A stretch of 7,127 nucleotides of DNA from Thermoflexus hugenholtzii JAD2 (GCA_945861815.1 CAMAVV010000084.1:1-7127); one strand, 5' to 3'; shown: positions 1 to 6,038, counted from the stretch's first letter. Made by a program: numbers and translations. The notes: a model not told the origin generated them from the sequence alone.

Positions 1-66
1 CAGGAAGACTTCTGCAGGCTCAAACCATGCTTCCCCTGCGTGGTAGTGCGTATCGATCGTCAGCAT
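1..66 (-). CDS. Amidohydrolase-like protein, N-terminal fragment (runs off the left edge)
   Basis: Only the first 22 codons are in the window; the frame is still open at position 1. The peptide begins MLTIDTHYHAGEAWFEP. The Asp-Thr-His-Tyr-His stretch at residues 5-9 matches the metal-binding HxH motif that opens metal-dependent amidohydrolases, especially the amidohydrolase-2 family of hydrolases and non-oxidative decarboxylases. The start is supported by a TGAGGAG ribosome binding site at 74-80, 7 nt from the ATG. It lies 22 nt after the stop of the TPP enzyme on the same strand, so the two are very probably co-transcribed. The family call rests on one short motif; hydrolase versus decarboxylase cannot be decided here. 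Confidence 0.7.
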   Translation of the reverse strand, partial: MLTIDTHYHAGEAWFEPAEVFL

Positions 67-88
67 GATGATTCTCCTCACGCTGCCT

Positions 89-1708
89 TTAGAAGCCGAC
101 GCCTTGCGAGGCTCGCGCCGTCGGTTCTGTCTTCACGTTGACAACCGCGGGGCCGTTGAACTTGAGCGCTCGTTCGATGGCGGGACGGATATCCTTTGGG
201 TCTTCCACCCATTCGCCGTGGCAGCCGATGGCCGCCATCATCTGGTCGTAGCGCAGCCAGCCAAGCTCGCGTCCAACGCCGCCATAGGTGCCTCGGCCAG
301 TGAAGCCTGCATTGTTGCTGATGATGACCTTGATGGGCAGCTTGTGGCGCACGGCTGTGTCCATCTCCATGCCGTTCCATCCGAATGCGCCATCGCCGGA
401 GAGGACGATAACCGGCTTCCCAGGATTCGCCGCTTGCGCGCCTAGGCCAAACGGGACGCCGACACCCATGCAGCCATGCGGCCCTGCGTTCAAGCTGTGG
501 CGAGGTTTGAAGAAGGGGATGGAGTGGCGGGCGAAGCCCAGTATCTCGTGGCCATCGACGACGAGGATGGCATCGCGGGGCATCACATCGCGCAACTCTT
601 TGCAGAGGCGCAGCGGGTGGATAGGCATCGCGTCGGAGTGCAACTCTGTGCCCTTTTCCGCGCGTGCTGCATCCTCTTTGCGCAGGTGCTCGATCCACTT
701 GGTGTAAAGCGCAGGCTTCAGCTTTCCCTTTGACTCTTCGATGAGCTGGTTGATGACCATCTTCGCATCGCCCAGGATGCCGACATCGACAGGACGGTTG
801 TGGCCCAACTCCTTGCCATCGATGTTGACTTCGATGAACTTGGCGTCGGCTTTGAACCTGGGCGGGCGGAAGTTGAGAGACATTGCATTGGCGCGTGTGC
901 CCAGCACCAGCACGGCGTCAGCTTCCCGGAAGGCAGTGCTGCGCGCGCCTCCGAAGAAGAGAGCGTGGTCTTCCGGGATAACGCCACGGCCCTGGGGCGT
1001 TGTGTAGAAAGGGATCCCTGTCTGTTCGACGAAGGTGCGCATCTCATTCCAGGCCTCAGACCAGAGGACGCCGCTGCCGCTGAGAACCATCGGGCTCTGG
1101 GCCATGGCGAGGATTTCCACCGCCTTCCGCACTTGCGCCGGGTCGCCCATGGGCCGCGCGTCAACCCGGTAGCCCGCAGGGTACATCACCTTCGATTCGT
1201 CTACCTTGTTCCCAAGGATGTCCCCAGGCAGATCGATGTAGACGGCGCCTTTGCAGCCTTCCTGCGCATGCCGCAAGCCAACGCTGACATATTCAGCCAG
1301 GCGGCTTGTCATTTCGGCCTTGAAGGAGAGCTTGGTGACCGACTTGAACATCGGCACCTGGTCCATCTCTTGGAATATCTCATTGGTGAGGCCTGAAAGG
1401 GCGGCAGAGCCGCCAAGGCAGAGGACTGGAGCGGCATCTGCTTGAGCGTTGGCGATGCCCGTGATCGCGTTGGCGGTGCCTGGGCCCGAGGCCGTGATGC
1501 AGATGCCTGTCTTTCCCGTGCAGCGCGCATAGGCATGGGCCGCCATTGCCGCCGCCTGTTCATGGCGGACGTAATAGCAGGTGATGCCGAGCCTCTCCGC
1601 CTCGCTCAGGATGGGGGAAATAGGCCCCCCCATGAGATAAAAAATGACTTCGACGCCATCGTTCTTCAGCGCTTTGGCGACGATTTGGGAGCCTGTTACT
1701 TCAGCCAT
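89..1708 (-). CDS. Thiamine pyrophosphate-dependent decarboxylase/lyase, oxalyl-CoA decarboxylase/acetolactate synthase-like
   Basis: This 539-aa cytoplasmic protein has the full length and three-domain order of the ThDP-dependent decarboxylase superfamily. The N-terminal pyrimidine-binding domain (about 1-170) carries the cofactor-activating glutamate in YYVRHEQ (Glu50) and the ITASGPGTAN loop. A central domain (about 190-330) includes VLVLGTRAN. The C-terminal pyrophosphate-binding domain (about 360-530) has the GDG...NN motif, with GDG at 438-440 and NN at 465-466, which binds the Mg-diphosphate. The stretches EMDQVPMFKSVTK, VYIDLPGDILG and SGDGAFGWNGMEM resemble oxalyl-CoA decarboxylase and 2-hydroxyacyl-CoA lyase more than true acetolactate synthase. 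The reaction is probably cleavage or decarboxylation of a 2-oxo or 2-hydroxy acid or acyl-CoA. The substrate is unknown. The start has an excellent GAGGAGG site (1716-1722), 7 nt from the ATG. It is the first gene of an operon with the amidohydrolase-like gene. Confidence 0.9.
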   Translation of the reverse strand: MAEVTGSQIVAKALKNDGVEVIFYLMGGPISPILSEAERLGITCYYVRHEQAAAMAAHAYARCTGKTGICITASGPGTANAITGIANAQADAAPVLCLGGSAALSGLTNEIFQEMDQVPMFKSVTKLSFKAEMTSRLAEYVSVGLRHAQEGCKGAVYIDLPGDILGNKVDESKVMYPAGYRVDARPMGDPAQVRKAVEILAMAQSPMVLSGSGVLWSEAWNEMRTFVEQTGIPFYTTPQGRGVIPEDHALFFGGARSTAFREADAVLVLGTRANAMSLNFRPPRFKADAKFIEVNIDGKELGHNRPVDVGILGDAKMVINQLIEESKGKLKPALYTKWIEHLRKEDAARAEKGTELHSDAMPIHPLRLCKELRDVMPRDAILVVDGHEILGFARHSIPFFKPRHSLNAGPHGCMGVGVPFGLGAQAANPGKPVIVLSGDGAFGWNGMEMDTAVRHKLPIKVIISNNAGFTGRGTYGGVGRELGWLRYDQMMAAIGCHGEWVEDPKDIRPAIERALKFNGPAVVNVKTEPTARASQGVGF

Positions 1709-1780
1709 CTGCGAACCTCCTCAACCCTGTGTCATGAAAGAGTAGCGAAGCAGTTGGATGCCTCCGCTAAGAACTCGTAC

Positions 1781-1809
1781 AGGGTAGGCGCACGACCATC
1801 GACTGTCAA
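1781..1809 (-). promoter_or_regulatory. Probable sigma-70-type promoter for the TPP enzyme operon
   Basis: Read on the minus strand, a perfect TTGACA -35 box (1804-1809) is followed after exactly 17 nt by TACCCT (1781-1786). TACCCT keeps the TAnnnT core of a -10 box. The predicted transcript start is near 1774, giving a leader of about 65 nt before the ATG at 1708, with the GAGGAGG site near its end. The -35 box and spacing are ideal and the -10 box is mediocre. No promoter experiment or genome-wide motif supports it yet. Confidence 0.5.
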
Positions 1810-1838
1810 TCGAATCCAAACTGGTGGGAGCGCATTGT

Positions 1839-1853
1839 TCGCCTGTCGGGCGA
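1839..1853. repeat. Short inverted repeat in the divergent intergenic region
   Basis: TCGCC (1839-1843) and GGCGA (1849-1853) are perfect reverse complements around a 5-nt centre. The repeat sits between the two divergent promoter candidates, upstream of both -35 regions, so it could be an operator. Arms this short arise by chance in GC-rich DNA, so the regulatory reading is weak. Confidence 0.2.
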
Positions 1854-1904
1854 GTCATAGCGCGTTCCCCGACTCCCTCTGACTGTAGGCCTCTTCCCTG
1901 CGCC

Positions 1905-1912
1905 TATACAAT
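1905..1912 (+). promoter_or_regulatory. Candidate -10 box of the 207-aa protein gene
   Basis: TATACAAT contains the hexamer TACAAT (1907-1912), one mismatch from TATAAT, ending 9 nt before the ATG at 1922. A transcript starting about 7 nt downstream of the box would begin within a few bases of the start codon. No convincing -35 box is visible: CTGACT at 1879-1884 lies 22 nt upstream, which is too far for normal spacing. No Shine-Dalgarno sequence precedes the ATG, which fits leaderless or near-leaderless translation. Confidence 0.35.
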
Positions 1913-1921
1913 ATCTCCATC

Positions 1922-2545
1922 ATGCCCACTGCCCTCGCCCGCGCGACATATGGCCTCATCACGGAAGACCTTCCGAAGATGGTCCTTGGTCCGGCGGAGA
2001 TGCCTGAGCCCTACCGGCAATTCCGGCCCGTGCGCGAAAGCATCCTGGATAACCAGTTCATGGCGTCCCACGGCTTCCCTGGAAACACGCCGGAGGCTCT
2101 TCGCAGGAAAGGGCGCATCACAGGCTATGTGAAAGAGCTTGGCAATCCGCTAGCGGCGAACGCACTATCGATCGGAACGGACGTTGCCATTGCCACCACT
2201 GCACACCTCTTCGACAATGACGAATTGGTGGCGCACTGGATAACCGATGTCTTCATCAAGCAGTTCGTCGAACAGATCGGTTCTGTGTACGATACGAACC
2301 GGAAGCTCCTTTCAGCGGAGCCATATGAGCCACAGGGGTTTGCTGACATCGCGGCAGGGCTTGTGGCCGTCGAGCAGGGGCCCATCGGCACGGTTAGCTC
2401 AACGATCATCGACTTTCGCATCGGCCGGGTCTTAGGCGTCGCCTATGTGGTCACCCTCGGCAAAGCGGAGCGAAAACCTATCGCTCGCGAGGCTGCCTTG
2501 GCGCTTGAAAAGCGGATCGTTCGTGTGGCCCTTGGCGCAGCATAG
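1922..2545 (+). CDS. Unrecognised 207-aa protein
   Basis: I do not recognise a named family. The 207-aa protein has no signal peptide, membrane segment or obvious catalytic motif and looks like a soluble mixed alpha/beta protein. Visible features are an early DLPKMVLGPAEMP stretch, GRITGYVKEL near residue 65, an alternating hydrophobic VAIATTAHLF strand, a GPIGTVSSTIIDFRIGRVL stretch near 155-175, and a C-terminal helix rich in Arg/Lys/Ala. The layout (DLP near the start, then GRI.GY, then a strand and an amphipathic helix) reminds me of uncharacterised, usually exported sensor-like proteins in Chloroflexota. That is an impression only. An in-frame TAG at 1886-1888 limits upstream extension and ATG 1922 is the only good start. 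Codon usage looks like that of neighbouring genes. It is a single-gene unit, divergent from the TPP operon and convergent with the protease. Confidence 0.75.
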   Translation: MPTALARATYGLITEDLPKMVLGPAEMPEPYRQFRPVRESILDNQFMASHGFPGNTPEALRRKGRITGYVKELGNPLAANALSIGTDVAIATTAHLFDNDELVAHWITDVFIKQFVEQIGSVYDTNRKLLSAEPYEPQGFADIAAGLVAVEQGPIGTVSSTIIDFRIGRVLGVAYVVTLGKAERKPIAREAALALEKRIVRVALGAA

Positions 2546-2575
2546 GCGCGCGCTCACACGCACGGCACGGGCTGT

Positions 2576-3535
2576 CTATTGCTGAGCGCCCGCCTTCAAC
2601 GCGTTGAGAAGATCGAGGATCTCGTCTGCAACGATTCCTCGCGCAAGCCCGATGCCGGAGCCGCCGCTCGTGACGTTGATCGTCTGAACGATGCTCACGA
2701 TGCGCGCCGAGGCGTCAAAGACCGGTGACCCGCTGCCGCCTTGGGCTGTCGCTGCGTCATACTGCATCAGCCGTCCGACGGGCGGCGGCTGTGTCGTATC
2801 GATGACGTAGCGCGAGATGACGCCTTGGGTGATGATCGGCGCGCCTGTTGTACCCTGCGGATAGCCGATGGCAAAGATGGTTTCGCCTACGCCTTCCAGG
2901 CTGGTACGGCGAAATGCCGGCACCGGCACACTTGACCCTGGGTCGGTTTCTAAGCGCAGCAGCGCGATATCCATATCTCTGTTCCATCCGATAAGTGTGC
3001 TTCGCACGCTGACGCGTTGGCTATCGAGTTCGATAGTGATGCCTGACGTTTGTCTGGGCAGGCCTTGTGCATTGAGGACCACGTGCGCCGCTGTGACGAC
3101 ATATCTATCGCCGATATAGACGCCGCTTCCAATAGCGCCGATCAGGCTGATGCGAGCCACCGAGGCGTGGACTCGGGCATAGACCAAGGCGGCTGAAGGA
3201 AGTGGAGTGGGCGATGGAAGAGGTGTCGGGGTTGGCACAGGGGTGGGGAACGGCGGAAAGGTGGGGAAGATGATGGGTGTGGCAGTGGGCACAGACGTGG
3301 CCGTTGGCACGGGTGTAGCAGTGGGCACCGGCGTTGCCGTTGGGATGGAGGCGATGGCAGTGCGAATCTTCGCATCGACGGTTGCCTGCACCGGATCGGT
3401 CGTTGGGGTGGGCCGTATCGTTGGCTCGTCGCTGTCGCCGCCGCCGCACGCGGCCACGACGAGGCTGATGCCCAGCGCCCAGGAGACGGCTGCTATCCGG
3501 CCTTTTCTCAACGCCATGCCTCTCATCACGTGCAT
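2576..3535 (-). CDS. Lipoprotein trypsin-like (HtrA-like, S1 family) serine protease without PDZ domain
   Basis: This 319-aa protein is probably exported and lipid-anchored. Basic residues (Arg10, Lys11, Arg13) precede a hydrophobic stretch ending LVVAAC, a lipobox with Cys30 as the acylated residue. Residues 31-115 form a low-complexity Pro/Thr/Ala linker. The protease domain (about 117-312) shows the whole triad: His151 in TAAHVV, Asp189 in DMDIALL and Ser268 in GGSGSPVF. GDRYVVTAAH and FAIGYPQG are typical of the trypsin-like domain of the HtrA/DegP group. No PDZ domain follows, so it may not be a classic DegP-type quality-control protease. The start is uncertain: ATGs at codons 1, 4 and 7 all keep the signal peptide and none has a good ribosome binding site. 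It starts 28 nt after the Gfo/Idh/MocA gene with no separate promoter seen, so it may be read as the second gene of that unit. Confidence 0.85.
   Translation of the reverse strand: MHVMRGMALRKGRIAAVSWALGISLVVAACGGGDSDEPTIRPTPTTDPVQATVDAKIRTAIASIPTATPVPTATPVPTATSVPTATPIIFPTFPPFPTPVPTPTPLPSPTPLPSAALVYARVHASVARISLIGAIGSGVYIGDRYVVTAAHVVLNAQGLPRQTSGITIELDSQRVSVRSTLIGWNRDMDIALLRLETDPGSSVPVPAFRRTSLEGVGETIFAIGYPQGTTGAPIITQGVISRYVIDTTQPPPVGRLMQYDAATAQGGSGSPVFDASARIVSIVQTINVTSGGSGIGLARGIVADEILDLLNALKAGAQQ
3272..3343 (-). repeat. Tandem repeat encoding the PTATPV linker of the lipoprotein protease
   Basis: Four successive six-residue units of the type PTATPV (residues 65-88) are encoded by 18-bp repeats. 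Units 1 and 3 share codons, as do units 2 and 4, so the DNA is better read as two copies of a 36-bp block (3308-3343 and 3272-3307), identical at 30 of 36 positions. This suggests a block duplication after the 18-bp unit arose. The region is in frame and forms an extended spacer between the lipid anchor and the protease domain. It is a plausible site for length variation by slippage. Confidence 0.8.
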
Positions 3536-3563
3536 ATGTGGTTACTGAGCAAACGTCAGACCG

Positions 3564-4628
3564 TCACAGAGGGATTTCTACCCACTTGCCCTCTCGTTGG
3601 GAACGCCGGGAGGCATCTATGACCTGCTGGCTGCGCCAGCCATCCAAGAAGCTGGGCGCGATTTGCCGCCGGTCGCGCACGGCTTGGACGATTTGGCGTG
3701 TCCAGGCCAGGAATGGCCCGTAGTGAGGGTCGGCGACGCCAGATGGCATTGGTAAGTTGCTCGTTGGGATCGGCTCCAGTTTGCGTTCGCCCTTTTTCGC
3801 GCCAAACAGCCTGTCCCCTTCCAGAACCAGCGTGCCCTCTGTGCCGTAGGCTTCAAGGCGCATCCCGGAACCACCTGCGGCGACCGCCGCTCCGGAAAGG
3901 TATGCGCCCATCGCGCCGTGTGCGAATCGAAAGAGCAAGAAAAAGGTGTCGTCCACATCGGTGGTGACTGTCCCGCCGCCAAGGACGCGATGCTCTTTAA
4001 CGTATGCCTCCACCTGCGCGCTGACCCCGGTGATCTCGCCAAAGAGGAAGCGCAGCATATCGATGGTGTGGGAGCCGGAAGCGCCGAGCCATCCGCCGCC
4101 GGACTTTGCCTCGTACCACCACCTCGCCGTTCTACCTTCTGTCGCTCGCACAAAGTCGCCAAAGGTGACGATGTGCGCGTGCATCAGCGTGCCGATGAAG
4201 CCCTGTTGGAGAAGGCGGCGCATCTCCAGGCGCGCGGGCACGGTCCGAAACTCGTAGTTCGCGAAGTGAAGGACCCCCTTTGCCTTCGCCTTCTGCAGCA
4301 TATCGAGGCCTTGGGCTGCGTCTAGGGCAAAGGGCTTTTCGCAGAGGACGTCTTTGCCGGCTTCGATGGCGGCCAGCGCTCCTTCGAAGTGCAGGTGCGG
4401 CGGCGTGGCGACGCTGACCAGGTCTACGGCAGAAAGCTCTGCCAGTTCCCGTGGGCTTGTCACGGCGTGGGGGATGCCAAAGCGCTGTGCGGCCTGTTCT
4501 GCGCGCGCCTTATCGCTGCTGCAGATGGCCGTCACCTTCGCGCCGGGTGTTTGCGCCCATACCGGGATCTGCACACGCACGCCAAAGCCAGTGCCGATAA
4601 CGCCAACGCCGACCGCATCCTTGGTCAT
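3564..4628 (-). CDS. Gfo/Idh/MocA family NAD(P)-dependent oxidoreductase
   Basis: This 354-aa cytoplasmic dehydrogenase has the usual length and layout of the family. The N-terminal Rossmann fold opens with VGVIGTGFG (glycine motif near residues 12-16) for NAD(P) binding. VSVATPPHLH follows, then the signature EKPFAL with its conserved lysine (near 98). The C-terminal substrate domain carries GASGSHTIDMLRFLFGE, where His187 and Asp190 fit the catalytic HxxxD-like region. Family members oxidise or reduce sugars, inositols and related polyols; the substrate here is unknown. I chose the ATG at 4628 because GGAGGG (4633-4638) sits 4 nt upstream of it. The longer reading from 4652 adds eight residues, has no ribosome binding site and does not start at the Rossmann strand. 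The protease gene follows 28 nt downstream on the same strand. A divergent LLM oxidoreductase gene lies upstream. Confidence 0.92.
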   Translation of the reverse strand: MTKDAVGVGVIGTGFGVRVQIPVWAQTPGAKVTAICSSDKARAEQAAQRFGIPHAVTSPRELAELSAVDLVSVATPPHLHFEGALAAIEAGKDVLCEKPFALDAAQGLDMLQKAKAKGVLHFANYEFRTVPARLEMRRLLQQGFIGTLMHAHIVTFGDFVRATEGRTARWWYEAKSGGGWLGASGSHTIDMLRFLFGEITGVSAQVEAYVKEHRVLGGGTVTTDVDDTFFLLFRFAHGAMGAYLSGAAVAAGGSGMRLEAYGTEGTLVLEGDRLFGAKKGERKLEPIPTSNLPMPSGVADPHYGPFLAWTRQIVQAVRDRRQIAPSFLDGWRSQQVIDASRRSQREGKWVEIPL

Positions 4629-4632
4629 TGAA

Positions 4633-4638
4633 CCCTCC
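4633..4638 (-). promoter_or_regulatory. Ribosome binding site deciding the start of the Gfo/Idh/MocA gene
   Basis: GGAGGG on the minus strand lies 4 nt before the ATG at 4626-4628. The alternative in-frame ATG at 4650-4652 has no purine-rich site in front, and a start there would place this motif inside the coding sequence. This favours the 354-residue product. Confidence 0.7.
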
Positions 4639-4646
4639 GCTGGGCG

Positions 4647-4660
4647 CGGCATATGTGCCG
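4647..4660. repeat. Inverted repeat in the leader of the Gfo/Idh/MocA gene
   Basis: CGGCA (4647-4651) and TGCCG (4656-4660) are perfect reverse complements around TATG. The repeat lies between the predicted transcript start and the ribosome binding site of the minus-strand gene. It could be an operator half-site pair or a small leader hairpin. The arms are only 5 bp, so chance is a real possibility. Confidence 0.25.
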
Positions 4661-4678
4661 GGAAGCCGGAGCGTCCGC

Positions 4679-4684
4679 ATTATA
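4679..4684 (-). promoter_or_regulatory. Candidate -10 box for the Gfo/Idh/MocA-protease unit
   Basis: The minus strand reads a perfect TATAAT at 4679-4684, 50 nt upstream of the chosen start codon. The predicted transcript start is near 4672, leaving a leader of about 44 nt. No good -35 box is seen at normal spacing (CGAGTA at 17 nt), so an activator or a different sigma factor would have to compensate if the box is real. Confidence 0.4.
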
Positions 4685-4727
4685 CGGCGCCAAGGCGGCT
4701 ATACTCGCCAGAAGGTTGACCAATCGT

Positions 4728-4733
4728 TAGAAT
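4728..4733 (+). promoter_or_regulatory. Candidate -10 box for the LLM oxidoreductase gene
   Basis: TAGAAT is one mismatch from TATAAT and would start a transcript near 4740, giving a leader of about 35 nt that includes the ribosome binding site. A TTGACC sequence is present at 4716-4721 but is only 6 nt away, so it cannot be the paired -35 box. TATACT at 4700-4705 is an alternative -10 box, also without a clear -35. Confidence 0.3.
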
Positions 4734-4759
4734 AGCCTCGCGTCGAGCCAGGTTCGTGT

Positions 4760-4767
4760 GAGGAGAG
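4760..4767 (+). promoter_or_regulatory. Ribosome binding site supporting the GTG start of the LLM oxidoreductase
   Basis: GAGGAGAG ends 7 nt before the GTG at 4775, and the AGGAG core is 9 nt away. The next in-frame ATG at 4784 would be 18 nt from the core, too far for normal initiation. This favours GTG. Confidence 0.7.
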
Positions 4768-4774
4768 CTTCCCT

Positions 4775-5986
4775 GTGCACCTGATGTATTTCACCGAACA
4801 GCCTATGTGGTCTTTTCCGGACGAGGCGGCGCGCCAGTTCGGCCACACGACGCTGCTCTTCTCTAACCGGCACTTTGACGCTCCCATGGCAAGCCGCCTC
4901 TACAACGAACGCCTTGTGGAGTATCTCTATGCCGAAGAGATGGGCGTTGACGGCATCATGCTCAACGAGCATCACAACGCCCCCTTCTGCATGCAGGCAA
5001 AGGTACACGTCTTTGGCTCCATCCTGGCGGCGGCGACGAAGCGCATCAAGATTGTCTTGCTAGGCAACCCGCTTCCAGTGACGGATAACCCGGTTCGCAT
5101 CGCTGAAGAGCTGGCGATGATCGACCTTATCTCCAGGGGGCGCATCGTCAGCGGCTTTGTGCGCGGCGGCGGCGTCGAAGCCTTAGCCACAAACTCGAAC
5201 CCTGTCTACAACCGCGATCGTTTTGTTGAGGCCCACGACCTCATCCTTAAGACGTGGACGACGCCCGGCCCCTTCCGATGGGAGGGTGAGCACTACCAGA
5301 TGCGTGTCGTCAACCCATGGGTGCTGCCGTTGCAGAAACCATTCCCCCGGGTGTGGATACCCGGCATATCGAGCAAAGAGACCATCGTCTTTGCGGCTGA
5401 GCGTGGCTATCCCTACATTGCGCTCAACACCACGATCGACGACACCCTTGCCATCTGGAAGATATACGACGAGACGGCAAAGAGCGCAGGCTACGAGGCA
5501 GGGCCGGAGCACCGCGGCTATCTTGTCCGCTGCCAGGTCGCCGAGACAGAAGAGAAGGCCCTGCAACTGGCACGGCAGTTCCTATGGATGCAGGGCGATT
5601 ACACGATGAACAACCCGGCCTGGGCCATGCCCTCCGGCTATCTAGGCCAGTGGGCCAGGCGCAACGTTGCTCAACAGCACGCCTCCACCGTGAAGCGAAC
5701 GTATCCCAGCTTCGAGCAGCAGGTCGCTAGTGGGCAGGTGGTTGCCGGGACTCCAAGCCAGGTGGTCGCCAAGCTGAGCGTTATTCTCGAAAAGTCTCGC
5801 CCATCCATCCTTGCGTTCTGGGGCAATGATGGCCGGGTCGGCCATGACGACTCGATGACGTGCATCCGGCTCCTGGGGCAGGAAGTTATGCCTGCGCTCC
5901 GTGACATCGGCAAGCGCCTTGGCCTCAACAGCCCCTTTGATCTCAACTCCCCGGTCAGCCTTGCCCATCCAACCGTCGCGACATAA
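4775..5986 (+). CDS. LLM-class (bacterial luciferase-like) flavin-dependent oxidoreductase
   Basis: This 403-aa cytoplasmic protein belongs to the luciferase-like monooxygenase superfamily, TIM-barrel enzymes that use FMN or F420 to oxidise or mono-oxygenate organic substrates. Diagnostic stretches are YAEEMGVDGIMLNEHHN (52-68), with the family NEHH motif at 64-67, and AEELAMIDLISRGRIVSGFVRGG (110-132), with the (S/G)GR...G(F/V).RG loop that holds the flavin phosphate. PRVWIPGISSKET (191-203) follows, then a C-terminal GTPSQVVAKL segment and FWGNDGR. The start is a GTG with a good upstream ribosome binding site. At 403 aa it is at the long end of the family. Cofactor (FMN or F420) and substrate cannot be decided. 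It is transcribed divergently from the Gfo/Idh/MocA gene and followed 88 nt later by the repeat protein gene. Such oxidoreductases are expanded in SAR202-type Chloroflexota, which is one reason for the lineage suggestion. Confidence 0.92.
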   Translation: MHLMYFTEQPMWSFPDEAARQFGHTTLLFSNRHFDAPMASRLYNERLVEYLYAEEMGVDGIMLNEHHNAPFCMQAKVHVFGSILAAATKRIKIVLLGNPLPVTDNPVRIAEELAMIDLISRGRIVSGFVRGGGVEALATNSNPVYNRDRFVEAHDLILKTWTTPGPFRWEGEHYQMRVVNPWVLPLQKPFPRVWIPGISSKETIVFAAERGYPYIALNTTIDDTLAIWKIYDETAKSAGYEAGPEHRGYLVRCQVAETEEKALQLARQFLWMQGDYTMNNPAWAMPSGYLGQWARRNVAQQHASTVKRTYPSFEQQVASGQVVAGTPSQVVAKLSVILEKSRPSILAFWGNDGRVGHDDSMTCIRLLGQEVMPALRDIGKRLGLNSPFDLNSPVSLAHPTVAT

Positions 5987-6029
5987 CGATTCCCTGCTCC
6001 TCTTCTGGCATGGAAATCGCGTTCGCTTG

Positions 6030-6038
6030 TGGTAGCCT
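6030..6038 (+). promoter_or_regulatory. Possible extended -10 element before the repeat protein gene
   Basis: TGGTAGCCT fits the extended -10 pattern TGnTAnnnT, 36 nt before the ATG at 6075. There is no matching -35 box. The 88-nt gap after the LLM gene holds no clear terminator, so the repeat protein gene may instead be read through from it. Confidence 0.2.

Noticed and set aside
78..698. 206-codon minus-strand open frame overlapping the 3' half of the TPP enzyme gene
   Set aside because: Its translation is rich in Arg, Pro and Trp with no motif. The overlapping frame carries a full, motif-rich TPP enzyme, so this is a shadow.
800..1396. 198-codon plus-strand open frame antisense to the TPP enzyme
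   Set aside because: It lies wholly inside the real gene, has low-complexity composition and no ribosome binding site or motif; long antisense frames are common in GC-rich genes.
1724..1785. ACCCTGT (1724-1730) and ACAGGGT (1779-1785) as a hairpin in the TPP operon leader
   Set aside because: The second arm overlaps the predicted -10 box, so it would not be in the transcript, and the 48-nt loop makes a chance match likely.
1442..1882. 146-codon plus-strand open frame crossing the TPP enzyme start and its promoter region
   Set aside because: The first half is antisense to a conserved domain and the second half covers the promoter; no recognisable protein features.
3617..4162. 181-codon minus-strand open frame within the Gfo/Idh/MocA gene
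   Set aside because: Alternative frame of a conserved enzyme, with Ser/Arg/Pro-rich composition typical of shadows.
4716..4733. TTGACC and TAGAAT as a paired -35/-10 promoter
   Set aside because: Only 6 nt separate them, far below the 16-18 nt needed for a sigma-70 promoter.
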